DNA of 64,000 nucleotides. Origin: Colias croceus. Its lineage: Eukaryota; Arthropoda; Insecta; Lepidoptera; Pieridae. A program made the position numbers and the translations under genes. The notes below the pieces were generated by a model. It did not search any database. It saw only the letters and a list, made by a program, of their open reading frames with translations, and was not told where the DNA came from. Below, piece after piece: positions 10,474 through 23,144 of this stretch; positions within the stretch are counted from its first letter, which is position 1, and the number at the start of each line of letters is the position of its first letter. The stretch spans positions 3,100,001-3,164,000 of the forward strand of contig NC_059546.1 of the NCBI RefSeq assembly GCF_905220415.1. The letters are read 5' to 3'.

Positions 10474-12449
10474 GCCACTCGCATCGCAGTCCGCTTGGCT
10501 GGGTCGAGCTGTGCCGATGCTGGGCCGAGCTGTGTCGAGGTTTGTACTCGGGCGGGTTCGGGTAAGTTCGGCTGCGATCGTTGCGCCGAAGTTACCCGAG
10601 CGGAGGTCGGCGGCTGCGCTCGTGTGCGCTCGGGCTGGCGCTGCTGCGCATGCGCCGGCGCCTGCGGAATGTGCGCGGGCGGGCCGGCAGGGAGCACGGA
10701 GGCGGTAGCGGTCCGAGGGGGCTGCGTGCGGGAACGTTTCTTACCGCTGCGCCCCCTTCGGTTTCTTCTTGCGGATGTGGTTGCGGGGGCGTTGTTCGCC
10801 GCCGCCATAAGACCGGTGGAGGGGGCCTCTCCACGAGGCACCGGCTCTACGGGCGCGGGTGGCGCCGCCGGCGCGCTAGGCCGCACATTCGGTGCGGCGC
10901 GCGGCTGCTGCGGCTGCTGCTGTGTGGTCGTGGTGCGCGCTATCGGGCCCGCCTTTTTATTGCGGGCCTCGCGCCGCAGCACCGGGCAAGAGGAGTGGTT
11001 GGCGGGGTGTGGTCCCGCGCAATTTGCGCAGATGGCGGGGGCGTCTCTTGGCCGCGGGCAGTCCGCGGTCGCGTGGCTCTCGCCGCAACGCACACAGGCA
11101 AGCGGCCTGTGGCAATTGTGCGACGAGTGTCGGAAGCCCTGGCACCTGTGGCATTGCGCGGGGCCCCGCTTGGAGCGCCACGCCTCTATGGTGACGCCGG
11201 GCATGTACAGCAGCTCTTTGACTGCATATATGCCCGGCGTGAGGTTCTCGGTCTTTCTTAGTATGACCAAGAATATGCATCCGGGGCGCCCTTTCCGGGC
11301 GCGGATGGGCCGCGCGAACTCGGGGTCATATCCCCGGTCGCGCAGCGCGGTCATGAGCTCCTCGGGCGTGGTGTTGACGGGAAGGCCACGGACGGCGACC
11401 TTCACACTGCGCTCCGATTCAGGGGAGTAGGAGAACCAGGATATCTCAACTCCCTCCTCCTGAATGCGGCGCAGGTACCTGTCCACCGCCCGGTATTCCA
11501 CCTCGTCCTGAGGCGAGAAGCGCACGCCGGTCCCGTAGGCGCGCGCGCTTACCTGTCGCCCCAGCGAGGCGGTGATGTTACGTAGGTGAGTCGCCCAATT
11601 TGGGAGCGACTCAACCACGATAGGCGGGTAGCGGGGTGTTTTCGGCGCGCCGCTAGGTGGCGCCGTTGTAGCAGCGGTGGATGCGGGGGCGGCAGCGCTA
11701 GGTGGCGCTGCTGTCGCCCTCGGTGTGGGGGCGGTCGGCTGCGCAGGCGCACTGGCGCGCTGCATGCCGGACGGGCCCGGTTGCGGCTCCTCGGCGGCCT
11801 CCACGTTGATACGGCGGGGGCGGCGTGGATCGCGTGGGTGGAGTGGTGGCACGACGGCGCCTGCACTTACCGCCGCATAGGTGGGCGGAGCGGGTGTGGC
11901 TGCGGTCGTGTCCATGCTCTCGAAGTCCGTGGTGGTGGTGGTGGTGGTAGCGGGAAGGAGGGCGGGAGTCTGGCAAGGCCGCTTGGCCTGTGCCGCCTCG
12001 ACCTGCTCCTCCTCCTCGTCGCTGCTGAGGAGGCGACGGCGCCTCGCCCGTGGCTTGCCCGGAGGGATCGGGAGGGTGGCAAGTTTTGCCAACAAAACCT
12101 GTTCATCCTCCGGCGATGGCTCCTCCAAGCAGCCCAGCGGTATGCGCGCCAGGTCGCCTCGTCTCATTTCGATGTAAGAGGCCAACCAGCCGCGCAGCTT
12201 GCGCGACAGGAGGCCCGACGACACGAACCGGTCGATCAGCACGGCATCCGACAGAAATGCGGTGCGTGGTGATACTTCCTGGTCCGGGTCAGGAACGTCC
12301 TCTGCGGCGGCGGCCTCAGGTAATCCCCATTGACGGGGTTGCGTCCAGAAGGGGCGGGAGGGGCGCCCGGGAGCCGAGCTCGACCGGGCTACTCCATCGC
12401 GGCCAGTGCGCGTGACTATGCGCGGGCGCGAACTGCGCGCGGGAGTCAC
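10377..12449 (-). CDS. LINE ORF1: gag-like RNA-binding protein with CCHC zinc knuckles
   Basis: A 690-codon open frame with an N-terminal region of low complexity (Ala/Pro/Thr), a PRE_C2HC-like segment, and zinc knuckles near CHRCQGFRHSSHNC and CVRCGESHATADC followed by CANCAGPHPANHSSC. This is the usual ORF1p of Jockey-clade LINEs, which packages element RNA for target-primed reverse transcription. The frame opens at a GTG at 12449 preceded by an in-frame TAA; the first in-frame ATG is only at about codon 95. Either the start is non-AUG, or the ATG was lost, or the copy is slightly damaged at its 5' end. It overlaps the ORF2 frame by 97 nt. Confidence 0.8.
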   Translation of the reverse strand: MTPARSSRPRIVTRTGRDGVARSSSAPGRPSRPFWTQPRQWGLPEAAAAEDVPDPDQEVSPRTAFLSDAVLIDRFVSSGLLSRKLRGWLASYIEMRRGDLARIPLGCLEEPSPEDEQVLLAKLATLPIPPGKPRARRRRLLSSDEEEEQVEAAQAKRPCQTPALLPATTTTTTTDFESMDTTAATPAPPTYAAVSAGAVVPPLHPRDPRRPRRINVEAAEEPQPGPSGMQRASAPAQPTAPTPRATAAPPSAAAPASTAATTAPPSGAPKTPRYPPIVVESLPNWATHLRNITASLGRQVSARAYGTGVRFSPQDEVEYRAVDRYLRRIQEEGVEISWFSYSPESERSVKVAVRGLPVNTTPEELMTALRDRGYDPEFARPIRARKGRPGCIFLVILRKTENLTPGIYAVKELLYMPGVTIEAWRSKRGPAQCHRCQGFRHSSHNCHRPLACVRCGESHATADCPRPRDAPAICANCAGPHPANHSSCPVLRREARNKKAGPIARTTTTQQQPQQPRAAPNVRPSAPAAPPAPVEPVPRGEAPSTGLMAAANNAPATTSARRNRRGRSGKKRSRTQPPRTATASVLPAGPPAHIPQAPAHAQQRQPERTRAQPPTSARVTSAQRSQPNLPEPARVQTSTQLGPASAQLDPAKRTAMRVACQVLQSMLAALEEGADPIPIIMQGLLTLAQQ

Positions 12450-13298
12450 ATTTGTGATTTTAATCGGGTCGCGCGCAGTGTTTTATAGTACTTTAAAAAA
12501 AATTGTAGAAAAATAATAGAGGTACCTTAGTTGATTTTTTAAATTTAATCTTATAAGTAAGACGTTCTTTTATTGCAATATGTATAAATTATATTCAACT
12601 AAGTCAAATATCTTGGTGAAAATAATCATTTTGTCGACTATAATTTCTAAAAAAATTCACATTGTTCGGATTTTAATTTCGTAAGTTAGGAGTCCAAAAT
12701 AAAAAAATCTTTTAACTAACTATTTTAATAAGGATTTTTGCAGTTAGTTAAAAAAAAATGTGTGTTAGATCTGTCAGCAATTTCAGATATTTTTAGCTTC
12801 GAAATTGACACTAAAAGTGAAATCAAGTAATCATCGGCTCAGTTATCTTGATGGTATTCACAAATACTGTATTAATTGAAAAAAACTCTTAACTAACTAT
12901 ATAGACAATAAAATTTCCTAAAATTATTAGTAATTCATATGTTTGTAAGATAAGTGGTTGATGGACAATCTGGTTTGAAAAATCACATATTTGAGCCAAA
13001 CAGCGCACGGACCGCGTACACGGCCTTAAAGCTCCACCAAAAATAAATTAACTTTACTTATTTTTTAATGTCTGATTTTTTAATATGTTATCAATATAAC
13101 TATTACAAAATTATATTTAATCAGTCAGACAAATTGGAATGACCAAAAATCCACTAAACACAAAAATTATTCGGCCGTGAGTACAAACGCGAGAGCATTA
13201 TGCATGCGTTTCAGAGCGAGTGAGACGTCCACAGTAACCTGGTTCTCCTTTTTTAACTCACATTCTGTTTCAACTTTCAGTCTACTGTGTATGTGCGC

Positions 13299-13348
13299 CA
13301 TCCTGTTACAAATGACCCGAAATTTTGTGGGTCATTTGTAACAGGATG
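13299..13348. repeat. Perfect 20-bp inverted repeat with 10-nt spacer
   Basis: Arm 13299-13318 (begins CATCCTGTTACAAATG) is exactly complementary to 13329-13348, separated by GAAATTTTGT. It sits inside the non-autonomous DNA transposon, just inside the left inverted repeat. No gene is attached; it could form a cruciform or an RNA hairpin. Confidence 0.85.
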
Positions 13349-14430
13349 ACGGTTCTACAGGGAAAAATGATGGTCAGAACGCTGATACCGGATACCTTAA
13401 GATACTATAACGTTTTATATTAGAGAATCTTAACATAAAATATTATAGTATCTTTACCGTTGTGACGCGCTTTAGATTACAAAATAAAATACAGATGGAG
13501 CGTTGCCGAACTAAACCGAATAATTTATCGTCATTTCCATAAAGCTGTGTGCTGTCATTTCGCCGCTGCACTGTACGTACACGGTGCTTCTGTGTGCGTG
13601 TTATGTTACCAGATATTGAAAAAATTCCCAAATTTTTCCCCGACTACGGAAAAAAGAGAGTTATGTTTTTCGAGTTTATATATGTATGTATAATATTTCT
13701 TTGACACGCCCTGCAGTATAAACCGTCGGACCAATTTTGAGTTGTGAGGTTTCATTGCAATCATCTGAATTATTATGTTAGTGGCGGTAGTGACGTAGGC
13801 TATATACATAAATTAGAAGTCAAGTTTTAATTTTTATTTTAATATAATTTCGGGTTTATGATATTTTTTTTTATAATACTGTAAAAATTCTTTTATTACA
13901 TAAAGTACCTGCCTACTAAAGTTATAAATGGACAAAATAATTGTATTCAATTTTTAATTAAATAATTTACATAAAAAAAGTTTCTATATATTAACTATAA
14001 AAATTAAATTATTTTTTATTTTTCAAAATATATGAAATTATATCCATCATGGAGTTCACATAAATTAAATCGCTAGCGAAAACGACTATGACGTTTTTAA
14101 GCTTTATAAAAGTAACAAAATAATGTAATTTGCTAAAATAATCTAATAATGATCATGAACCTTTAGTGCACTATACAAATTATCACCTTCACGATCGAAA
14201 AATCCAACAGCATTACCCTGAAGATATTTTAACCATTTTACCGTTTTACCAATAAAAATGGCAAATTCATTTTCAAAATACTGGCAACATACTTCTTTTT
14301 TACTACAATTTTTTTTTGACAAATGTAAAAACTGTTATCTTTGGTAAAAAAATTAAAAATATTTTTTTATAAAATACAATTACTCCGAAAAAAAATTAAT
14401 TTACCGAATATATGCAATACATTATTTTAA

Positions 14431-15164
14431 GGGCCGATTTTTCAATGCCCAGATAAAGAGCTAGATAGACTTTATTCTTCAGTTAACAAAATATTCAATT
14501 TTTCAATAGACGAATAGGACTTATCTATCGAATAACTACGTTATTTGACGAATAAATCTATTTGCCGCTCCAACGGCCAGATAGCGCGCTATTCGACGAA
14601 TAGGCGTTTGATTTGACAACTGACGCGTCAAATTTGGGATATTTTCGTATGTAATAACATAGAGCATAGAATGATTAACAATTAAGCCTCTTTCTATATA
14701 ATTATTATATCAATTAAAATCATATTGAAATTGATGTTTTTGGTAGTATTGATGACCATGCCATTGAAAATTTGCCGAACGCTGCCTTTATGTCGTTTCC
14801 ATCGTAAAATATATAAATTTAAACACAAATTTAATCAAAACTCTTTACTCGAATCAAAACAATAATCAACAATCATAGAACACAAGATAAACTTAAAATG
14901 CACTCCTGACGTGAGTCATAATGACGGTTGTTGACAAATTGTAAGAGTTGACTCTATCCCGCTCTAACCTGACTAATTTAATATGTTTGTTTCGCCACTC
15001 CGAGAGCAGAGCTGCCAATATGGAAATATTTGGTCAGATAGTTATTCATCAAATAAATCACGATTGAAAAATAGGCGAGCCGTTATGAGTTAGATAAACA
15101 ATTGAATAAATCTATTCGAGGTGTGGTTATCAGACTGTTTATCTCGGGATTGAAAAATCGGCCC
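14431..15164. mobile_element. PIF/Harbinger-type MITE, 734 bp
   Basis: Terminal inverted repeats GGGCCGATTTTTCAAT / ATTGAAAAATCGGCCC, flanked on both sides by TAA (14428-14430 and 15165-15167). A 3-bp TAA duplication with GGGCC-type ends fits the PIF/Harbinger class. No coding capacity. It is nested inside the larger inverted-repeat element. Confidence 0.7.
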
Positions 15165-15751
15165 TAATTTTAATAATTATTAATTATTAGTTATTACCTT
15201 AATGTTGAAATTCATTTTATTTGAAAAGAGATGCAGAAATATTTCATCGAAAGCAGTAAGTACTTTTTGGAATATTTACATTCTTCGCTCTGACACGCAT
15301 GCGCATAGTGCTCTCGCGTTCGTACTCACAGCCGAATAATTTTGTGTTTAGTGGATTTTTGGTCATTCCAATTTGTCTGACTGATTAAATATAATTTTGT
15401 AATAGTTATGTTGATAACATATTAAAAAATCAGACATTAAAAAATAAGTAAAGTTCATTTATTTTTGGTGGAGCTTTAAAGCGTCTGACAAAAGTTTTGG
15501 TCCATGAAAAGTGTCTGATACTTGCGATACCATTTGAGAATGATATTCTATAAAATATATCTAAAAATCAGCCATCTAAATTTAAGTAAAGTAACTCTTA
15601 TTTTTAGTCACCTTTCTCACCTGGGCAGGTACCCAGGTGTCACTGGGCAAACTTCACAAACACGCAGGTATACAAAGTACATGAGACACTACTGAGAACT
15701 TAAAGTTTCATCTTTTAGAAAATAAGTTATGTCTTATCGCTCTGGGATCTT

Positions 15752-18700
15752 GGACTATAACAAAAGATGATTTTAACCGTTTCCTATGTAAATTATATAA
15801 GTACCTAACTATTGCAGCTAAAACCAATTTGAGCTGGATCCTATATACAACTAATATATTAGCTAATTGTGCATTATACATAATATTCAGTATTTCAGAT
15901 CCATTTATTCCTTAAATTTAATAAAAACTTATGATTCATGCTTTTTTTTATCTTTATTTAACGAGCTTAATCACAATATGAATATGTCGCTCAGATACAC
16001 ACATACTTATAACTATTTTACACGCTAATACATAAATTCAGTAATTTAATAATATTATATCTAGCTACAAATTTAAGGAGACTGATCCGAGGCGAACCTT
16101 ATTTTATATAATTTGATGATAAGTTTTATTTCTTTCGCATGGGGGTTAGATAAAATAATGTTAATGTCAGCAAACGTTTTTAATATGTTGCTAGTTACAC
16201 TCGGATAATCGGTAGGCTGAATTACGGGAACATTCCATCAATACATGCGTTAGGTCCTCTTGAACACCGCATTGCTCACAATTCGGTGACAAGACCTTCT
16301 TCATCAGAAACGCAAACTTATTTGATGGGACATGCCCGGTACGCAGGCCGCAGCCTCATAATCACAACTATGTCTTTTCTACAAAACCTGTGATGATCAA
16401 ACCATGGAATCCTCAGCGGCTGTGGCTGGACGGTTTTATACCATATGCCTTTTTCTTTTGAACGCACATCAAAATATTATTTCCATAGATTATGATTCAT
16501 GCTTACAGTGTCCATATAACTTGAACATGTTTATAATGACGTTAAAAAATATATACCTAATAAGTTAAACCAAATTTCAGGATTTCCTTTAGACATGTTA
16601 TGCTTTGATATTGATGCTACGATAGTTACTAACATTAAAATATTGACAGGTTCGTTTAGAAATCAAAGAGAAATCAATAATGATGTTGCGTATGCTACAA
16701 ATTAGGTTAGGTTAAGGTTAGGAGTGGAACATCCGTACGCAACTTCAAACTAGATACGTTCATGCGTATCAAACACTTGCTAAAATGACTCATTCATTGG
16801 CTTCGAAGGTTTAATAACCTCCATTATATCATACATGCTTGTTTTGGAAATCTCGTCACGATGACTATTATTATCCAACTTTTTATAGGTTATCTAAAAC
16901 CAAGACGCTGACACTGCTTGACAAAATTGCAATTAGGTACTCGAAGGCATACTCAAGGCTGTATGCGGATACATCCAAAAGTTCCAAGGCAATAGTCATT
17001 ATATTAATAAAATGAGAGCAGGATATTAAATGCTAAACGAAAGGAAAGGTTTTGAATATTATGTTATTACTTAAACAATTTTCATAACCCCTTGATAATT
17101 AAATAGAAGTAAAAAAAATAAAAAAATGATAATAGTTAATGCAAACTTGCAACAAAGCCTGTAATCGGAATATCCAATGTATTCTGATTGAATATACCGA
17201 TTGTTAATTATTGTCATCATGGATACGATGCAATTAATCATATGTGTGTACTGTAGTCTGTAGATAAATATCTCGCATGGGTAATTAATAATTATTGCTT
17301 AATAACACAAGGATGATATCGTCCTTCACCTTAGCACGATGGTGAACATGCAAACGTAATTATAATAAAGATACATCGAGTACCTAGTGGATGTTGCTTA
17401 GTTTGTTCCCACCCATCTTGGCCTCTGACGTGGGACTATCTAGTGTAGCTTCTTTTTGCTGCGTCACGGTGATAAGAAAATTTGCAAACATTAACCATCT
17501 AAATGTATTTAGATGAATTCTACACCCGAGGGCATTTAGCTTATAACCGGTAAATAGTTATTCTATATTTCGTGACAAAAACGTTGTCATTAACATTCTT
17601 TTAGGTCATTACATTGACGAAATATTCAGTGTCGACGTTTCGATATAATAAATGGGCGTAGCATTGAATGAAACATAAAATATACCTCACGTAGTTAATT
17701 AAAAATGATAGAAAGATATAATAAATGTAATGTCTATGTTGACTTATAATTTAAAATATAGATAAATGAAAATATTATAATTATTGATAAATAGGTATTT
17801 TTTATAGCATGGATAAATAATTAAAATGCATATTTTGTGATAAATGCGAAGGAGTTGCGTTAGGTCAGGTTAATGAATGGAAAAAAACATGAGACAATTA
17901 TTGTAGAGTAGATAATAATATTATGTAACAACATAGAGATGAAAAACAAGAAACTATTTTCCTTATTTGGATTAGACTTTATTATCTGATGGATATAGAA
18001 GTAAGCCATAATAGATGAAATATGTTTTCCTATTGATTTTTTTCCGATAAATTTTTGCTGGACATAATAATGAATAATGTATTCACGTGCACAAGATTCG
18101 TGGACGATTTATAATGGTAGGTACATAAATTTAAATATCCACTTATTTTATATAGGTACCTAGTGTTAAAATTTCAGTCAAATGTTATGGAATCAAACAA
18201 TATAATTATTAAAAACTAGCAAACCGGGCGAACTCCGTTTCGTCACCAGAGACACCTTTTCTTTGCTATAAAGTATAAACCTCACGAAGCCTTTCCAACC
18301 TTTGCAACGAATGCAAAACCGTGGAAATCTTCAGTCAGGAAGGAAGACCCGACTTATTTTTATATAGTATAGATTGGTATACGACATACGTGTGGCTACA
18401 CATCAATAATAAGATTAGGAAACGATAATATACCTACAGATAAAATCCAATAATTTACTAAGGTACGGTACGACACAATGAATGACACAAATAGAATGAC
18501 GCATTTTCGAGTTTGTGATAGGTACGGTACCTAAGTAGGTATACCTATCTACGATGCACAAAATTGAAAAATTTGTCTATCATTCTAAATGTAATACAAC
18601 GTACAAGGCGAGATATATATTTAATATCTAAGTAATATGTAAGTAATAAATTGTCACAAACATCGAACTATTCCAGGAAATCCCACGCTACAATAACCGC

Positions 18701-19105
18701 TTTCGGAAATAACAATAGTGGCGGTAATTAATTCCTACACATATTACAAAATTGTTCTAAATATATCCTCATCCGACGTAGGTAATTGAAATAAATGTAA
18801 AAAATTAATTCATTTGGGGTCATAGGTACCATCAGAAAGAGTAGCAAAAGCTGTATTAGTAATATTTTTTTGAAAATGTCGAATATTTCGAAAACAGAGG
18901 GACTTTTAACATAAGACAAAATGCTTTTTCTGAACCGCACTTCATCTGCTAGCTATCTTCAGTTCCTACCAGGTTATATCCATTAATAACGCCACACCTT
19001 GTATGTATACTAAAAACTTTTTCTTGAACCACTAGAAGTGTAAAACATCTCAGCATACATATTATGAACAGACAGCGGAAGACTACTTTGTTTTAAACAA
19101 GTGAT
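15752..19105. other. Gene-poor, repeat-rich stretch
   Basis: AT-rich sequence with a decayed LINE fragment (entered separately) and a short repeat fragment near 18220-18370 with the lepidopteran 'accgggcgaa' type core. I see no gene. Confidence 0.5.
16200..16470 (-). pseudogene. Decayed LINE C-terminal fragment (Cys/His motif)
   Basis: On the minus strand, read in two frames, the sequence gives PWFDHHRFCRKDIVVIMRLR, then a stop, then FAFLMKKVLSPNCEQCGVQE and DLTHVLMEC. The CxxC...HxxxxC pattern after the RNase H-like region is typical of the ends of R1/Jockey/I-type LINE ORF2 proteins. The frame change and stop show it is dead. Confidence 0.6.
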
Positions 19106-19380
19106 AACTGCGTTAAAAACAACTGACTTCAAACTTGCACTTGCAACATTTACAAATACAGACAAAAATGTTCATAAAATAAAAACTACCTAGTCTATCC
19201 GAATAAAATTTTTATGGGACCAATTCGACACCATCCCGCATCGAACAAAAAAAGAATCACGTAAATCGGTTCAGAAACATCGGAGTAATCGGTGTACATA
19301 CATTAAAAAAAAAAACATACCGGCCGAATTGATAGGTAACCTCCTCCTTTTTTTGAAATCGGTTAATAAAATAAGAAGTG
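19106..19380. repeat. Interspersed repeat, copy 1
   Basis: About 160 bp (19106-19268) recurs nearly unchanged at 52047-52210, in the same orientation, beginning AAAACAACYGACTTCAAAC and running to GAATCACGTAAAT. The copy here continues into a tail with 'cctcctcctttttttgaaat', a motif that recurs reversed near 35915-35935. Probably a SINE or LINE tail; not classified further. Confidence 0.6.
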
Positions 19381-20399
19381 CATACGTATGTAAACAAACT
19401 CTGTTTTATAAAAAGTGGTTTAAAAATTTAACCTATTCAGTAGGTAGTAGGTACATATAATATAAATGGATTTCCAACAGTTTGTAATAATAAATTAGTA
19501 AAATGTTTCAATTTTTATCAATTCTTACGCCTTTTTAAAATGACGGGCAAAATATCGATAACAAGCATGCCAACAGCAGATTGGTTACAATCTGTACATG
19601 TTAATGTATCGATTGTAGGTACTAGGTATCTGAAACATAAACATTACCCAAAAACGGGGTAGGTGATCATGGATCGGGAGGTGTCATTGAAGCAGAAGAA
19701 GAAAAAGATACACAAAGTTGTTTTGAAAACAACCGATAGCTCACACTAAAAACCCAAAAGACTACATTATACAGACGAGTTTATAAATAACTGTAGACTT
19801 TGGCGGATATATAACTGGTTAGTTGTTACATTGTTTTTGTAGAAGTAGATGTTTTGGACTTGAACAACCTTGCTATTATCAGTATAGCGAATTGATTAAG
19901 TATAATTTTCTATGCAATGAAAGACTTAATTTCAAAAAAAGACTTTTTTATCAGTTAGATCCACATAGGTATTTATTTACGAAATTTCAAATTATTATTA
20001 ATCATAACTATTAGAGAATTAAGTCGACACTCTATTAGGAACTCTCCTGAATAGTAAGGTACGACTAATAACTCCTGGCACTTACTGACGAAGGACATTG
20101 TACTGAAAATTGACAATACCTTCATGACTGTAACCTAGAAAAACACGTGCGACCTTTTCATGTCAGAATCACATTTTCAAGTTCGGAATGTAGGTATTTT
20201 AAAAAGGGGTTTACTGTTAGTCGGTTTGATGGTTAGGTAATAAATGAGTCATAGGTTCTGGCGCCAGCTAGCCGCATATTACTTACTTTCACTGAAATGA
20301 AGGTTATCGCGTATGTTACATTTATTTGTCATTAAAGTATCGATTATTATTACGATAATAAGCAAATGATTCGACTGCTATGCACCAATGGCATATTTG

Positions 20400-20640
20400 T
20401 AAAATACATACACCAATTTCAGACCAGAGACTTCATAATAAATACTGCTTCAAAACAGAAGCTCTAAAATGGCAAATATCGCCGACTCGTGCTCAGTTAC
20501 GAAAGCAAAACCAGTTCTAGTTGAGGATAACGATGCAGAGAAAGTAAACCATCAGTTTAGATACGCCGGTGGGTATTTCCACGAAATTTCACTTCACAGT
20601 TCACACTGCAGCTATGTCGATTGGCATGTAACAGTATTAT
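20400..20640 (+). other. Possible isolated first exon, weak
   Basis: ATG at 20469 in a fair Kozak context (AAAATGGC) opens a frame reading MANIADSCSVTKAKPVLVED and on to a possible donor after RYAG near 20568. I find no matching downstream exon and no recognisable domain. The rest of 19381-20640 shows no gene. Confidence 0.2.
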
Positions 20641-20644
20641 TATG

Positions 20645-21010
20645 TACTAGCTTCCGCCCGCGACTCCGTCCGCGCGGATGTCGGTCTTCGCGTGGATGGT
20701 TTATTTCTTCATTTTGAGTAACTCTGACAATGATATCTTATAAATATATATTGGACCCAAATACGGCTAGGCCTATAATAATACGCAACGTGTGTTCGCA
20801 GTTCTACAGAACAACGTCTATATGGATAAAACTGAAATGATTAATTTTTTTCTACGTGTTTTTCCAGGATAAAAAGTATCCTATTTTACGCCCAGGATAA
20901 TAAGGTATAATTATAACAAGTTTCATCGAAATCGAACCGCTAGTTTTCACGTGATGCCTTCACATACAGACAGACAGACAGACAGACAAAAATTTTTTTA
21001 ATCACATATT
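20645..21010. repeat. LINE/SINE-like interspersed repeat ending in (CAGA)n
   Basis: Starts with 'gcttccgcccgcgactccg', includes 'aggataaaaagtatcctatt' and 'tcatcgaaatcgaaccgcta', and ends in a run of CAGA units at about 20966-20990. These phrases are shared by a large class of lepidopteran repeats. Non-coding. Confidence 0.6.
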
Positions 21011-22044
21011 CGGGTTTGGTATCGATCTAGTAACACCCCCTGGTATTTATTTTTTCAATATTTTCAATGTACAGAATTGACCCTTCTACAGATTTATTAT
21101 ATACCTACTTATGTATAGATAAAGCGTTCATATCGAAACCTTTACCGTACTTAGTACCTAATGTAAAATTAAGAATTTTGGGAAGGGATTACTTTTAATT
21201 GTAATCAAAATATCTATATATATAATACGTATATAAAAAAAATGAAACGCGTCTTCCTTGGTCACGGCATCACGCGTGAACTGTTGGACCGATTTCGATA
21301 ATTCTATTTTTTATAATATTCCTTGATGTACGAATCCTTGTATGTTTTCTTTCCATAAGTACCTGGGCACAACAAAACAGGGCGGACCGCTTGTGATCAA
21401 TAATATACCTAACATGAATCAATAAACATGTAATAAACGATAATTCACACAATGAAGCGAACTAATGTCATTTAGAGGTTAATAAAAATACAGAAAGCAG
21501 TATACGGATATCAATTTGCAAAATAGGTACCTATCATTGCCACCATTGATTCGCCTGTCTGATAGCATTCATAGAATTAAATGCGCGATAATTTGTAGAC
21601 TTTGCTTGAGATATTTTGATGGATTACAAAGATACCACATATTGCACAACACTTATTTGTCTCCTCTCATGGTACTTTATAGCACATAGAATAAGGTTCA
21701 AATTTCTATAAAATTATTATTAAATTATAGACTAACTACTATATTTCAGGAAGTAAGAAATCATGTGATTGCTGTTGGTCACATGTCATGGTGAGAGCCA
21801 TTAGGAGCACAAATAGGCAAATGCAGCAAACTGTGACAACAGTAATTAAATATTAAAATAAAGTCACATGCAGTGCTGAGCGCATGTCTGACTAAAATAT
21901 ATTTAAATTCGTAAGTATTATTTATTATTATTAGGTAAACTGCATTACAATTAATAAAGAATCCGGGATTTGATGCATGAAAGTGTTTGCCATAATCTAT
22001 GATTCTATGAAGGAGAAAAAATGCTGCATATTTATTATTTTATA

Positions 22045-22440
22045 ACTAGCTGACCCTATGGAAGTTTTCCTATCCCGCGAACTATCAAACGCGAGAAGTC
22101 TGAAAAGCCGTTCACTTTTTTAATTTCGATTTCTTTTCTTGGCGTAAATAAAGGGTTTTCTTTCTTACATTGAAATCGGTCTAGCTGTTCACGCGTGATG
22201 CCGTGACCCATGCAAGAAGCATGCAGCATTTTCATCTACACTAATATACATAACTATAAGATTTTTTTTTTGTACCGGATAGGCTCCAAAAGTACCGGAT
22301 CGACTTTAATGATTTTCCATTAGTTATTAGAAAGCTACTTATTATATTATTAAATAACTTAAACTATAACATTTTAATTCGTTTTTATCTTGGATTAGAC
22401 CGGGCGAAGCCGGGACGACAGGCTAGTGCCTAGTATATGT
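22045..22440. repeat. Interspersed repeat fragments
   Basis: Contains 'tagctgaccctatggaagtt', 'catcacgcgtgatgcc'-type and 'gaccgggcgaagccgggacg' phrases typical of lepidopteran repeat ends. A partial relative is at 21215-21300. Between and around them (21010-23140) I see no gene. Confidence 0.5.
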
Positions 22441-23144
22441 ATGTATAGGTTTGATATGTATTTACGGCTACCGAATAAGAAGAGATAAAATTAAAAGCAC
22501 ATAGAAACATTTTAAATTATCAACTATATCTATGTTTTAAATTATCTTATGAACTTTGTATGCCTTTTAAAAAATATTATATAAGTAATCCAATTTGATT
22601 ATGGTTTTCCAGGGATTATGGTTTGATCGTATCAAGTATTTGAGTTAACTTTTATCATTATTGCATCACCTTTTACACCCATTGGTACATACATGAACTG
22701 TGAACTAAACAAACATGTAAATGTGACTCACTGTACAGTTTGCTTGACAAAGTTGTTGCTATTATGTATACCTACTATGGGTCAATAAAGAATATGTAAA
22801 ATAATGTTTAAGGAAAAAAATTATGGATATGGGAAAATTAGTTCCTCATTTGGTGCTATTTAATACAATAATAATAAGCTGGTTCAATAGCTCTCTTTAT
22901 TTGCAGAGTTAAGAGAGTTAAGAGAAGTTCACACAATTTTATTTATCTGTATATTTTCCATGCCGTCAATGTTCTAATCGGTGAATAAACACATAGTCCA
23001 AGATAAACACTTCACATCACCAAAATTGTCAATGCCATAATATATCTGCTAACTCATAGTTTGTCCAGTTGATTATTACCTATTACGAGATAGGTGTTCC
23101 TGCAATATGATCCCAGAAATAGAACTGATGGTCATATATCCATA

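Larger units (their letters stand above)
6931..13025 (-). mobile_element. Jockey-like non-LTR retrotransposon inserted in the left inverted repeat
   Basis: Comparison with the uninterrupted right arm shows the insert is bounded by a duplicated TTAA (original site GCTTTAAAGC). It carries two overlapping long ORFs on the minus strand (ORF1 12449-10377, ORF2 10473-7198), a GC-rich 3' UTR of about 270 bp, and a terminal hairpin at 6963-6988. There is no poly-A tail. GC content drops abruptly near 12475, leaving about 550 bp of AT-rich sequence up to 13025; this is either the 5' UTR or sequence of an older nested insertion. Both ORFs are free of stops, so the copy is young. Confidence 0.75.
6654..15751. 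mobile_element. Composite DNA transposon with ~470-bp terminal inverted repeats, split by a LINE
   Basis: Sequence from 6654 (AAGATCCCAGAGCG...) to about 6930, continued at 13026-13222, matches the reverse complement of 15290-15751 almost base for base. The left arm is interrupted by the 6.1-kb insert 6931-13025 while the right arm is not. The interior 13222-15290 has no transposase ORF, so this is a non-autonomous element. I could not find a clean target-site duplication next to 6654 and 15751 (flanks ...TTTAAGT and GGACTATAA...), so the superfamily is open. Confidence 0.7.

Noticed and set aside
10400..11430. Several long plus-strand open frames
   Set aside because: They mirror the GC-rich LINE ORF1 on the minus strand and have no domain or start context.
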